Source of the DNA: Pusillimonas sp. T7-7
Lineage (GTDB): Bacteria; Pseudomonadota; Gammaproteobacteria; Burkholderiales; Burkholderiaceae_B
Direction: 5' to 3'
Length of the DNA stretch: 64,000 bases
Assembly (NCBI RefSeq): GCF_000209655.1
Contig: NC_015458.1
Coordinates: 3,596,001 to 3,660,000, forward strand
Below the pieces are notes generated by a model, which was given only the letters and a program-made list of their open reading frames with translations, had not been told where the DNA came from and made no database searches. Of the stretch, positions 51,996 to 60,312 are shown piece after piece. Position 1 is the first letter of the stretch, and each line of letters starts with the position of its first letter. Made by a program: the position numbers and the translations under genes.

Positions 51996-53105
51996 TCAGC
52001 TCAATATAGCCAGTTTTTTTCTTGAAATAAGATCAAAGTCTATGTTTGCGCCCAGGCCAGGCTCTGTTGGCGCGTGCACCATGCCTTCCTGGTCGACACT
52101 TATATCGTCGATCAGTCCGTATTTTTGCGCTTCATCAGGCATCAGGACTTCAAACAGTTCGGTATTGCGAATAGCCATGGTGACGTGAAGATTGGCCACG
52201 TTGTTCAACGAATTGCCGCCATGGTGAATCTCGAAGTTCATGCCAAACGCTTCTGCAAGGTGGGCTGCTTTCAGGATGGTTGTGATGCCGCCTTTTACCG
52301 CCACGTCTCCGCGCAGGAAGTCAGTGGCCTTTGCAGTCAGCCACGCTACATAGGTATCGAGGCCGGCAATGGGGTATTCCGTTGCCATGATGGGTATGTG
52401 AAGCTGCTGCTTGAGCTTTTGGTAGTTATAGATATCCCATTCCGTCAAAGGATCTTCGTACCAGTAGAAGCCCATCTCTTGTATTGCACGCCCGACCCGC
52501 AGTGCCTGCGGATAGTCGTAGCCCCAGGTCGAGTCGAGCATAAGCTTGTAATCGTCGCCGACCGCTTTGCGCACGGTTTCACATAAGCGGATATCTTCCT
52601 GCCAATTTTGTGGCGGATGAATCTTGTAGGCAGCCCAATTCTTCGACTGGAACGACAATGCCTGCTCTGCGTACGATTCATGGTTGGGCAGCACGGCAGA
52701 ACTCGCGTATGCGGGAATGCGGTCGCGGAATGACCCGATCAGGCGATGAATGGGCAAGCCTGCAACCTTGCCGGCAATATCCCACAGGGCTATATCAACC
52801 GCCCCAATGGAGCGGATGCTGGCGTTTCTTGCACGCTGCCAAAGAGCTTTGTTCAAGGCCTCGCGATCCAAGGGGTTCTTGTCAATCAGTGCGGATTTCA
52901 GGAATTGGATCAAACCTGGGCCATCCATATCGGCCGGGTTGCGCGCTGAGCCCAGAAAGGCATGCCCTACCACGCCTTCATCTGTAAAAACCTCGAGCAA
53001 GCCCAGCTTGCTTTCCCCGCCAAAACTGCCGGTGTGCTTGCCGTAGCTTGTGGCTGTGATGCCGTCCCAGGAAAAAAGAGTCAGCTTGACGTCGGTAATC
53101 TTCAT
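51996..53105 (-). CDS. Enolase-superfamily (MR/MLE) sugar-acid dehydratase-like
   Basis: 369-residue enzyme with intact capping domain (MKITDVKLTLFSWDG..., with flexible TSYGKHTGSFGGESK) and barrel: KxH motif YKIHPPQNW, D in MLDSTWGYDY, E in WYEDPLTEWD, E in MATEYPIAG, H in EIHHGGNSLNN. The KxH form of the second-strand motif marks certain acid-sugar dehydratase subgroups. Monocistronic; its promoter carries a copy of the element found upstream of the gabD-like operon, so both are probably controlled by the GntR gene between them. Substrate unknown. Confidence 0.86.
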   Translation of the reverse strand: MKITDVKLTLFSWDGITATSYGKHTGSFGGESKLGLLEVFTDEGVVGHAFLGSARNPADMDGPGLIQFLKSALIDKNPLDREALNKALWQRARNASIRSIGAVDIALWDIAGKVAGLPIHRLIGSFRDRIPAYASSAVLPNHESYAEQALSFQSKNWAAYKIHPPQNWQEDIRLCETVRKAVGDDYKLMLDSTWGYDYPQALRVGRAIQEMGFYWYEDPLTEWDIYNYQKLKQQLHIPIMATEYPIAGLDTYVAWLTAKATDFLRGDVAVKGGITTILKAAHLAEAFGMNFEIHHGGNSLNNVANLHVTMAIRNTELFEVLMPDEAQKYGLIDDISVDQEGMVHAPTEPGLGANIDFDLISRKKLAILS

Positions 53106-53141
53106 TGGATTGTTCCCCCCTGCATGCTAAGAGTTATATGC

Positions 53142-53166
53142 TTTTAGTATTATGCATTTGTATTAC
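53142..53166. promoter_or_regulatory. Shared 25-bp promoter element, copy 2 (upstream of enolase-type gene)
   Basis: Starts TTTTAGTATTAT; 19 of 25 positions agree with 51070-51094 in the same orientation, and it lies 37 bp upstream of the start at 53105. Confidence 0.5.
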
Positions 53167-53207
53167 GAGCTGGTGCACAAATATTCTTCGGGGTAGACAA
53201 TACGGCA

Positions 53208-54389
53208 CTAAGCTGATGAGCGATCCAGCCGAATCGACAGCAGCAGCAACAGCAAGCCGCCCAAAGCCAGAAGGGAACCTACCCATCCCGTCGATGCCCA
53301 TCCAAAGCCATTTGCTATGGCCATGCCGCCCAACAACGGTCCAAGGGCATTTGCGAAGTTGAAGGCAGAGTGGTTCAGCGCAGCGGCCAGGCCTTGCGCG
53401 TTGCGTGCAATGTCCATCAAGCGGGTCTGGAGCACAGTACCCAACGCACCGCCAATGCCAATCAGAAACACCGTAATGGAAATGCCCCACAAGCTGGATG
53501 CCGTGAAACTGAACAGCGCGGTGGTGGCGGCGCTCCAGAGCAGCACGCCGCCTATCGTAGGCATGAGCGCATGGTCGGCCAGTTTCGGCACCACGATATT
53601 GCCCACCGTCATGCCCAAACCGAAAATGCCCAGCACCACAGGAACAGTTTCCGGACTAGCCATGGTGACTTGCATCAGGGTGTCTGCAAGATAGGTGTAG
53701 ACGGCAAACAGGCCACCAAAGCCTATAGCGCCTACGGCCAGAGTCAGCCAGACCTGCCCATGCTTGAGTGCGCCCAGCTCGCGCAACGGGCTGGCGCCTG
53801 GCGTGGTGGGCGTGTCGGGGGCCACCAGGGCAAGCAGCGCCACGGTCAGCAACCCGGTCGATGCAACCAGCGCGAACCCCCAGCGCCACCCTATGGACTG
53901 ACCCAACCAGTTGGCCAAGGGTACGCCGATGATGGTGGCCACTGTAAGGCCAAGGAACATGCGCCCCACGGCCTGATTACGCTTGTTGAGTGGTACCAGC
54001 GACACGGCGACCAAAGCACCGATGCCAAAGTAGGCGCCGTGCGGCAGGCCGCTGAGAAAACGCAGCACCAGCATCCATTCGTAGCTGGGGGCGAAAGCGG
54101 ACAGGCCATTGAACAGGGCGAACATGGCCATGAGCCAGATCAGCATGGTGCGCCGGCGCACTCGCGCGCCCAGCACGGTCAGGATGGGTGCGCCGACCAC
54201 TACGCCCAGCGCATACGCGCTGATCACGTGGCCAGCGGTAGGCGCGTCGACGCCCAGATCTTTGGCAAAGTAGGGCAACAGGCTCATGGTGGCGAACTCT
54301 GTTGTCCCGATGGCAAATGCGCCCATTGCTAGGGCGAAGAGGACCCAGCTGGGAGAATAGGTTTTGGTTTTCTGAAAGGAGGCGGGCAT
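53208..54389 (-). CDS. MFS transporter, drug:H+ antiporter / arabinose-efflux type
   Basis: 393-residue permease with 12 predicted helices. The DHA1-type motif TEFATMSLLPYFAKDLGV follows the first helix, the A-motif-like loop is GARVRRRTM, and the C-terminal half includes LNHSAFNFANALGPLLGG, typical of AraJ/YdhP-like exporters. No partner genes are adjacent. It follows the enolase-type promoter by about 40 bp and is transcribed on the same strand toward it. Confidence 0.9.
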   Translation of the reverse strand: MPASFQKTKTYSPSWVLFALAMGAFAIGTTEFATMSLLPYFAKDLGVDAPTAGHVISAYALGVVVGAPILTVLGARVRRRTMLIWLMAMFALFNGLSAFAPSYEWMLVLRFLSGLPHGAYFGIGALVAVSLVPLNKRNQAVGRMFLGLTVATIIGVPLANWLGQSIGWRWGFALVASTGLLTVALLALVAPDTPTTPGASPLRELGALKHGQVWLTLAVGAIGFGGLFAVYTYLADTLMQVTMASPETVPVVLGIFGLGMTVGNIVVPKLADHALMPTIGGVLLWSAATTALFSFTASSLWGISITVFLIGIGGALGTVLQTRLMDIARNAQGLAAALNHSAFNFANALGPLLGGMAIANGFGWASTGWVGSLLALGGLLLLLLSIRLDRSSA

Positions 54390-54437
54390 GGCGGAGCCAG
54401 CAGTTACTGGCCTAGGGTAAACCCGTAATTATACGGT

Positions 54438-54614
54438 TTAAAACCCGCAAAGCGCCGCAAAGTTGGCCCATTGCAGCCGCATTTCCGGCGACAGATAACC
54501 CGCAAACGCCAGCCCCATTACAGCCAGCAAGGCAATAAAGCCCACGTAGCGCCACGGCCCCTTTTGGGGCAGGGGCGCGTCAGTTTCGTGCAGGCGATTA
54601 TCGCGCGTGTTCAT
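54438..54614 (-). CDS. 58-residue single-span membrane peptide
   Basis: Small protein with a basic/polar N-terminus (MNTRDNRLHETDAPLPQKG) and one hydrophobic segment (VGFIALLAVMGLAFAGYL). AAGGA lies about six bases before ATG 54614. It starts 10 bp after the stop of the MFS gene at 54625 on the same strand, so it is probably co-transcribed and might be an accessory peptide of that transporter. No family recognised. Confidence 0.6.
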   Translation of the reverse strand: MNTRDNRLHETDAPLPQKGPWRYVGFIALLAVMGLAFAGYLSPEMRLQWANFAALCGF

Positions 54615-54624
54615 GGCGGAGTCC

Positions 54625-55821
54625 TTAAGCAGGCACAGGTATGACCCTGGCTTGTTCCTTGATTGGCAGGCAAAGCACTGCTGCGACAACAGCCAACACT
54701 ATGCCGGCCCACCAGACTATTGTATAGCTGCCGGTCGTTTGGTACACATAGCCGCCCATCCAGACGCCGATGAAGCTGCCTATCTGGTGCCCCAGAAAGA
54801 CAATGCCCGACAGCGTGGCCGCGTAACGCAAGCCGTATATCTGCCCGATCAGGCCTTGCGTAAGCGGGACGGTACCCAGCCAGAAGACCCCCATCCAGGC
54901 GGCGAACAGATAGGCGACCATGGGGGTGGTGGGTAGGGCGATCAGAAAGAGAATGCCAAAGGCACGCAGGAAGTACACCCAGGCCAGCAGTGTTTTCTTG
55001 CTGAGCCGTTCACCCAGTTTGCCGGCATAGTAGCAGCCCAGCACGTTGAACAGGCCAATGAATGCAATGGCTGTAGCACCATGGGTGGCGGTCAGGCCGC
55101 CATCGACCAGAAACGCCGGCAGGTGCAGTGTAATGAATGCGGTGTGGAAGCCGCAGACGGCGTAGCTCCAGAACAGGAAGTGAAACGAGCGGTCTGCAAG
55201 AGCATGCCGGATGGCGGTTTTCAGGCTGTGCTCGCCCCGCTGTGTTTCGGGCTTCCCTTTAAGGAAATAAGCCAGAGGTGCGCCAATAGCCACAAACAAG
55301 GACAGGACCCATAGGGCGCCGGTCCAGTCCATGGTGCTGATCATCAACTGGCCGGTCGGTACGACGGCAAACTGGCCCAGCGACCCTCCTGCGCTTGCGA
55401 TGCCCATGGCCGTGCTGCGGTATGCGGCTGGAACGGCTCGGGCGACAACGGGAAGAATGACAGGGAATGTAGTGCCTGCCTGACCCAGTCCAACCAGCAC
55501 GCCGGCGGTCATGTACAAGGATAGCTCGTCGGTTGACAAGCGCATGCCGATCAGGCCCAGCGTACCTAATACCGCGCCCAGCACAATGGTGCGCCCGGCG
55601 CCATAGCGATCGGCCAGCATGCCGAAGAAAATGCAGCCTATGCCCCAAACCAGGTTCTGAATGGCGAAAGCCATGGAGAAAACGTCGCGGCCCCAGCCAT
55701 GCACTGCGCCCATGGGCTGCATGAAGAGGCCGAAGGTGGCTCGTACGCCCATGACAAGCAGCACGATAAGCGCGCCCATCAACAGCGTGCGCATATAAGG
55801 TGTTTGGGTGGAAGAATTCAT
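54625..55821 (-). CDS. MFS transporter, monocarboxylate/oxalate-formate type
   Basis: 398-residue permease from ATG 55821 (MNSSTQTPYMRTLL) with 12 helices. Motif A appears as GMLADRYGAGRTIV and its second-half counterpart as GKLGERLSKKTL. GVRATFGLFMQPMGAVHGW and GLIGQIYGLRYAATLSGIVF resemble the MCT/OFA group. The longer frame adds 13 residues before a ribosome site. Followed closely by a small membrane peptide gene. Probable carboxylate import or export; substrate unknown. Confidence 0.87.
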   Translation of the reverse strand: MNSSTQTPYMRTLLMGALIVLLVMGVRATFGLFMQPMGAVHGWGRDVFSMAFAIQNLVWGIGCIFFGMLADRYGAGRTIVLGAVLGTLGLIGMRLSTDELSLYMTAGVLVGLGQAGTTFPVILPVVARAVPAAYRSTAMGIASAGGSLGQFAVVPTGQLMISTMDWTGALWVLSLFVAIGAPLAYFLKGKPETQRGEHSLKTAIRHALADRSFHFLFWSYAVCGFHTAFITLHLPAFLVDGGLTATHGATAIAFIGLFNVLGCYYAGKLGERLSKKTLLAWVYFLRAFGILFLIALPTTPMVAYLFAAWMGVFWLGTVPLTQGLIGQIYGLRYAATLSGIVFLGHQIGSFIGVWMGGYVYQTTGSYTIVWWAGIVLAVVAAVLCLPIKEQARVIPVPA

Positions 55822-55907
55822 GCGGGTGGACCTGAATCGGCCCCAGGGGGCGCCTGCCAATTAAGAACGCTCAGATAGTAGCATCAGCGTCACGCCTTTA
55901 AGTAAAA

Positions 55908-55937
55908 AAGGTATGGGCGCCGGAGCGCCAATACCTT
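55908..55937 (-). terminator. Intrinsic terminator of the Bug/enoyl-CoA hydratase operon
   Basis: AAGGTAT and GGCGC arms pair with GCGCC and ATACCTT around a 4-base loop, with one mismatch. On the minus strand the stem is followed by TTTTTTAC, a canonical rho-independent terminator just after the Bug gene. Confidence 0.85.
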
Positions 55938-55960
55938 GAACACAACGTATTTAAATGGCC

Positions 55961-56926
55961 TTACTGCTTGGGAATACTTGCTGCTTCTGCGGCTTCGCCC
56001 CAACGCTGGATTTCGCTCAGCTGAAACTTGCCCAGCTCTTCAGCACCCGCCGGGAAGGCGAACCAGTTGGTCCTGTCCAGGAATTCCTGCGCTTCGGGCT
56101 CTTTGTAGATTTCGACAAAATGTTTGGACAACATGTCGACGATAGGCTGCGGTGTGCCGGCTGGGGCGAAGGCTGCGGTCCAATTGATCATATAGTACTT
56201 CTCTGTACCCGCCTCCTGGAGTGTAGGTACATCCGGCACTGTCTTGACACGCTCGTTACCGGTGACAGCAAGAATGCGCATGTTGCCTCCCTGCTCAAAC
56301 GGTATGACTGCGCCCAGATCGGCAAACACAAAATCCACGTGGCCGCCCGCCAAGTCTGTCAGGGCTGGTGATGCCCCTTTGTAGGGAATAAATTCTGCCT
56401 TGATGTTGTTCTGAGTCAGAAACAGTTCGGTGGCAATACGATAGGAAGCGCTTCCGCCGCCATAGTTAAGCGAGTTGGGGTTCTTCTTGGCCTCGTCCAC
56501 CAGATCTTTTACCGTCTTGAATGGGGACTTGGCGTTCACGGCAAGCGCCATAGGGCCATAAGCCAGTTTGGCAATTGGTGTCAACTGCTTGACGGGATCG
56601 TAGGGCAGTTTTTCGAACATGACGACGTTGGTCGTGACTGGCGAATTGCTTGCAAGCAACAAGGTGTAGCCGTCAGGCGCCGCATTTACGACAGCTTCAG
56701 CGGCTATGAAGCTATTGGCGCCGGGGCGGTTTTCTACCACCACGGGCACGCCAATTCTTTCGCTCAATTTCTTGGCGGCATAGCGGGCATTGGTGTCGGT
56801 CCCGCTACCTGGTGGGAATGAAACAACCATGCGGATGGGTTTTTCCGGGTAAGCGGCGTTTGCTATGCCTCCCAGAGCGATACAGGCACCAACACCTACG
56901 AGCAACTTCTTCAACAACTTGTACAT
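55961..56926 (-). CDS. Bug/TctC-family periplasmic receptor
   Basis: 321-residue receptor with Sec signal (LVGVGACIALGGIANAAYP). Bug segments: IRMVVSFPPGSGTDTNAR, VVENRPGANSFIAAEAV, GGGSASYRIATELF, FIPYKGASPALTDL. GGAGG lies six bases before the start. It follows the enoyl-CoA hydratase by about 60 bp on the same strand and is closed by the 55908 terminator; probably feeds substrate to the acyl-CoA enzymes of this locus. Confidence 0.93.
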   Translation of the reverse strand: MYKLLKKLLVGVGACIALGGIANAAYPEKPIRMVVSFPPGSGTDTNARYAAKKLSERIGVPVVVENRPGANSFIAAEAVVNAAPDGYTLLLASNSPVTTNVVMFEKLPYDPVKQLTPIAKLAYGPMALAVNAKSPFKTVKDLVDEAKKNPNSLNYGGGSASYRIATELFLTQNNIKAEFIPYKGASPALTDLAGGHVDFVFADLGAVIPFEQGGNMRILAVTGNERVKTVPDVPTLQEAGTEKYYMINWTAAFAPAGTPQPIVDMLSKHFVEIYKEPEAQEFLDRTNWFAFPAGAEELGKFQLSEIQRWGEAAEAASIPKQ

Positions 56927-56987
56927 CGTATCCTCCAGATATGGCCAGTCCGGGCTTGATGCCTAGGGAACGGCTGGCTTGATTATT

Positions 56988-57782
56988 TCAAGAACGCGGT
57001 TTGGACCGCTTTTCCATGAATGCTTGAACTGCCCGCGCATGGTCGTCGGATTTATGGGCCATGGCCTGGAATGCAGCAGACAGTTCCAGCAATGAATCAA
57101 GGCGGCTGTGCTGTCCTTCGCGCAGCAGGCGTTTGCTCATGCGTACGGCCTCAGGGGGATTGGCCGCTATGCGCAGCGCGACTTTGCGGCTTTCGTTCAG
57201 CAGTTCTTCGGCGGGCACTACTTTGGATACCAGACCCCATGCATAGGCCTGTTGGGCATCGATCATATCGCCGGTCAGTGTCATTTCAGCGGCGCGCGAC
57301 ATGCCGATCAGGCGAGGCAGGAACCAGGCCCCTCCGTCGCCGGGAACAATGCCAAGCTTTACGAAGCTTTCAGCGAATTTGGCGTGCTCGGATGCGATGC
57401 GAATATCACACATGCAACTTAGGTCGAACCCCGCGCCGATGGCCGGGCCATTGACGGCTGCAATGGTGGGTACCTCGAGTTTGTGCAAGGCCAGCGGCAG
57501 ACGCTGTATGCCTTCGCGGTACTCATGGCGCAGTGCCATGCTTTCATATTCGGGCTTGAGCTGGCGCTCCATCTCGTCGATGCTTCCGCCGGAAGAAAAC
57601 ACCTTGCCTGCGGCGGTAATGATGACTACGCGAGCGGTGTGTTCTGTTTCTATGCGTTGAAATGCGGCAAGGAAGGCATCTACCATGCTGTTGCCTGTAA
57701 GCGCATTACGGGTAGGTGGGTAGTCCATGGTCAGCGTGACAATACCTTGGTCATCCTGCTCAAAATGAAGTATTTGATTCAT
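56988..57782 (-). CDS. Enoyl-CoA hydratase/isomerase (crotonase family)
   Basis: 264-residue crotonase. The CoA-binding oxyanion stretches are VFSSGGSIDEME and NGPAIGAGFDLSCMCDIRIAS; the SFVKLGIVPGDGGAWFLPRLIG region carries the position of the second catalytic glutamate of hydratases, here aspartate/glycine-rich (PGDGGA), while the first is also not a clear glutamate, so isomerase or another crotonase reaction is possible. Divergent from two acyl-CoA dehydrogenase genes across a 344-bp region. Confidence 0.87.
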   Translation of the reverse strand: MNQILHFEQDDQGIVTLTMDYPPTRNALTGNSMVDAFLAAFQRIETEHTARVVIITAAGKVFSSGGSIDEMERQLKPEYESMALRHEYREGIQRLPLALHKLEVPTIAAVNGPAIGAGFDLSCMCDIRIASEHAKFAESFVKLGIVPGDGGAWFLPRLIGMSRAAEMTLTGDMIDAQQAYAWGLVSKVVPAEELLNESRKVALRIAANPPEAVRMSKRLLREGQHSRLDSLLELSAAFQAMAHKSDDHARAVQAFMEKRSKPRS

Positions 57783-57973
57783 GCCTAGCTCTTTGTAAGT
57801 TTTTGCTTGTTCGATGCACGCAGCTGAATTTGCCCTAAGCTGCGCATAGTCGCGAATGGTTTCCGACCATGGGTGTGATGTGGTCCAGCCTAGTGTAGAA
57901 GCTCATGTCATCGCCATCCAATATTATTTTTTTTCTCTGTGATACATATTCAGTATCGTTGTCGGCGGCAGTG

Positions 57974-57993
57974 TTGATATTGATTCAATATCA
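57974..57993. promoter_or_regulatory. LysR-type box TGATATTG-ATT-CAATATCA
   Basis: An 8-bp perfect inverted repeat with a 3-bp spacer, containing the T-N11-A layout of LysR operators, in the 344-bp divergent region 57783-58126. The same TTGATATTGAT occurs upstream of the LysR gene at 61590. The remainder of this gap shows no coding potential; it is AT-rich around 57925-58025. Confidence 0.65.
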
Positions 57994-58126
57994 GTTTTCA
58001 AATAAATAATATTAGACAGATTGCTGTGAAACCATGGATAGTATCGTCCATTGTCCCAAATAAACCTGCCTGTATCGAAGCAATGACTTGCGCCTTTGCC
58101 GGCAGCTGACACGAGAGCATGTTGCC

Positions 58127-59281
58127 ATGATGATCGCTACGCTTGATCTCACTGATATTCCCGCCGAAGACGAAGCGTTTCGCGCTGAGGTCCGCGCTTT
58201 CTTGAAACAGACCATAGGCCACTTGGAGCCTGATATCCGGGCGCGTTCCTGGATGGGCTTTAATGCGGATTTCAGCCGTAGCCTGGCCGAGCGCGGTTGG
58301 CTGGGCTTGACCTTGCCGACCCAGTATGGCGGTGCAGGCAAGGGGCCGTTTGCCCGTTTTGTTTTGTCAGAGGAACTGTTGGCTGCAGGAGCGCCGGTTT
58401 CGGCCCACTGGATCGCTGATCGTCAAAGCGGGCCGCTCATCCTCAAGTACGGTACTGAAGCGCAAAAACAGTTTTACCTGCCGCGTATAAGCAAGGCAGA
58501 GGCCTTCTTCTGCATAGGAATGAGCGAGCCGAATTCGGGCTCTGACCTGGCCAGCATCAAAACCCGGGCGACTCGCACGGATCAAGGCTGGACGCTTAAC
58601 GGCAGCAAGATCTGGACCACCAATGCGCAGCACTCGGATTACATGATTGCTCTGGTGCGTACATCTGGGGAAACCGCTGATCGCTACAAGGGGCTATCGC
58701 AAATTATTGTCGATCTGAGCCTGCCGGGCGTTACCGTACGGCCCATCAATGATATGGCGGGTGACGCGCATTTTTCAGAGGTGTTTTTTGAGGATGTGCA
58801 ATGCCCGGTCGATGCTTTGATCGGCACCGAGGGCGATGGCTGGGCGCAAGTCAATGCCGAGCTGGCTTTTGAGCGCAGCGGACCTGAGCGTTTGTATTCC
58901 AGCATGGTGCTGCTTGAAAGCTGGCTTTTGCATTGCCGCCAGACGGGGGCGGACGATGCCCGGACTGCAGCAGCCCTGGGTACGATAGTGTCGTGGTTGG
59001 CTGTATTGCGATCCCTGTCGATCTCGCTGACGGCAAAGCTCGTGCGTGGCGAAAGTCCCGCGATCGAGGCAACGCTGGTTAAGGATTTAGGTACAGAGAT
59101 CGAACAGGCCATTCCACGGATTATCGGTGATGTGCTGGGCTCTACGCCTGAGGCTGAAATACCGGCATCCTTGCGTAGAACACTGGTTTATCTTGAGCAA
59201 CTGGCGCCTTCGTTCTCGTTACGTGGCGGTACTCGTGAAATTCTGCGCGGCATCATCGCGCGCGGCCTCGGATTGCGATAG
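58127..59281 (+). CDS. Acyl-CoA dehydrogenase, probable catalytic (alpha) subunit
   Basis: 384-residue ACAD from ATG 58127 (an adjacent ATG at 58130 is possible). Signatures: FFCIGMSEPNSGSDLASIKTR, LNGSKIWTTNAQHSDYMI, and SLRGGTREILRGIIARGLGL at the end. The FERSGPERLYSS stretch resembles the region that supplies the catalytic base in FadE-type heteromeric enzymes. The second, shorter ACAD follows after 8 bp, as in alpha2beta2 ACADs that act on steroid or cyclic acyl-CoAs. Confidence 0.9.
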   Translation: MMIATLDLTDIPAEDEAFRAEVRAFLKQTIGHLEPDIRARSWMGFNADFSRSLAERGWLGLTLPTQYGGAGKGPFARFVLSEELLAAGAPVSAHWIADRQSGPLILKYGTEAQKQFYLPRISKAEAFFCIGMSEPNSGSDLASIKTRATRTDQGWTLNGSKIWTTNAQHSDYMIALVRTSGETADRYKGLSQIIVDLSLPGVTVRPINDMAGDAHFSEVFFEDVQCPVDALIGTEGDGWAQVNAELAFERSGPERLYSSMVLLESWLLHCRQTGADDARTAAALGTIVSWLAVLRSLSISLTAKLVRGESPAIEATLVKDLGTEIEQAIPRIIGDVLGSTPEAEIPASLRRTLVYLEQLAPSFSLRGGTREILRGIIARGLGLR

Positions 59282-59289
59282 GAGTTCTC

Positions 59290-60312
59290 ATGGACAATAT
59301 ATTTACGGATTCAGTTGATCGCCTGCTTGCTCAAATTGTCACGCCGGACGTCATACGCGCCATAGAAGAGGGCGGCAGCGTCGAGTCGCTTTGGCAAGAG
59401 CTGGAAGATTCAGGTTTTTTGGACGCATTGTTGCCCGAGGAATCCGATGGAGCCGGCTTGTCGCTTGCAGAAGCATTCCCTTTGCTTCTATTGGCGGGGC
59501 AATATGCCGTGCCAGTACCCTTTGCGCAAACCATGCTTGCCCGCGCTTGGCTGCATGCCGCTGGTGTAAAGGCCCCGGCAGGCTCGATCACGATAGCGGG
59601 TTTTGGCGTGCGCAAAAATGCAGATACGCTCGAAGCGGACGCCATACCCTATGGGCGTGTTGCCGACTGGGTGCTGGCGCAAGCTGAGGAAAAATATGTG
59701 CTGTTGCCCGTGGCAGCTGCCGAGCGTGAGCATGCATTGGGCCATGGCAGTTTGAGCGCCAGCTTGCGTTGGATGCAGTGGCCAGCCGCAGCAGTTACGA
59801 TTCAGCTCGACTCTCTGACCGAGATCTGCTTGTCCGGGCTGGCGGCTGCAAGCTACGCACCCCTGCTGGCGGGTGCCGCCAATCGCGTGCTTGAACTGAC
59901 GCTGGATTACGCCAATCAGCGTACGCAGTTTGGCAAAAACATAGGTCGTTTCCAGGCAGTCCAGAGCCAGATCAGTGTCATGGCCGAGCGTACCTGGGCT
60001 GCGAGGATGGCTGCACAGCTGACATGCCAGGGCGGCAGTTGGTCGCCCTGTTATTTGCGGGCCGCTGTTGGTAAAAGCCGTTGCAGTGAAGCCGCAGTCC
60101 TGGTCGCCGATATCGGCCATGCTGTGCACGGCGCAATCGGAATCACCGAGGAATACGATTTGCAGTTGTATACAAGACGCCTGCGGGAATGGCGGATGGC
60201 GGCCGGGACGGAAACCTATTGGGCCGGTCAGATAGGCGCCCGCTTGCTGCGGCAAACCGAGCATACTGCGCTTTCCTTCATCTGCGAAGAGTTATCGGCG
60301 GTTCACGAATGA
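59290..60312 (+). CDS. Acyl-CoA dehydrogenase, second (beta) subunit
   Basis: 340-residue ACAD-fold protein, shorter than usual. The C-terminal FAD-binding helices are clear (LDYANQRTQFGKNIGRFQAVQSQ) but the central SEPxxGSD substrate/FAD motif is missing, and HGAIGITEEYDLQLYTRRLREW closes it. Such degenerate subunits pair with a full ACAD to build one heteromeric enzyme. ATG 59290 lies 8 bp after the first ACAD and the gene overlaps the CoA-transferase by 4 bp. Confidence 0.88.
   Translation: MDNIFTDSVDRLLAQIVTPDVIRAIEEGGSVESLWQELEDSGFLDALLPEESDGAGLSLAEAFPLLLLAGQYAVPVPFAQTMLARAWLHAAGVKAPAGSITIAGFGVRKNADTLEADAIPYGRVADWVLAQAEEKYVLLPVAAAEREHALGHGSLSASLRWMQWPAAAVTIQLDSLTEICLSGLAAASYAPLLAGAANRVLELTLDYANQRTQFGKNIGRFQAVQSQISVMAERTWAARMAAQLTCQGGSWSPCYLRAAVGKSRCSEAAVLVADIGHAVHGAIGITEEYDLQLYTRRLREWRMAAGTETYWAGQIGARLLRQTEHTALSFICEELSAVHE

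Noticed and set aside
60189..60308. N-terminal extension of the CoA-transferase
   Set aside because: The 40 extra residues are the out-of-frame end of the second acyl-CoA dehydrogenase; ATG 60309 overlaps its stop in the usual ATGA way.
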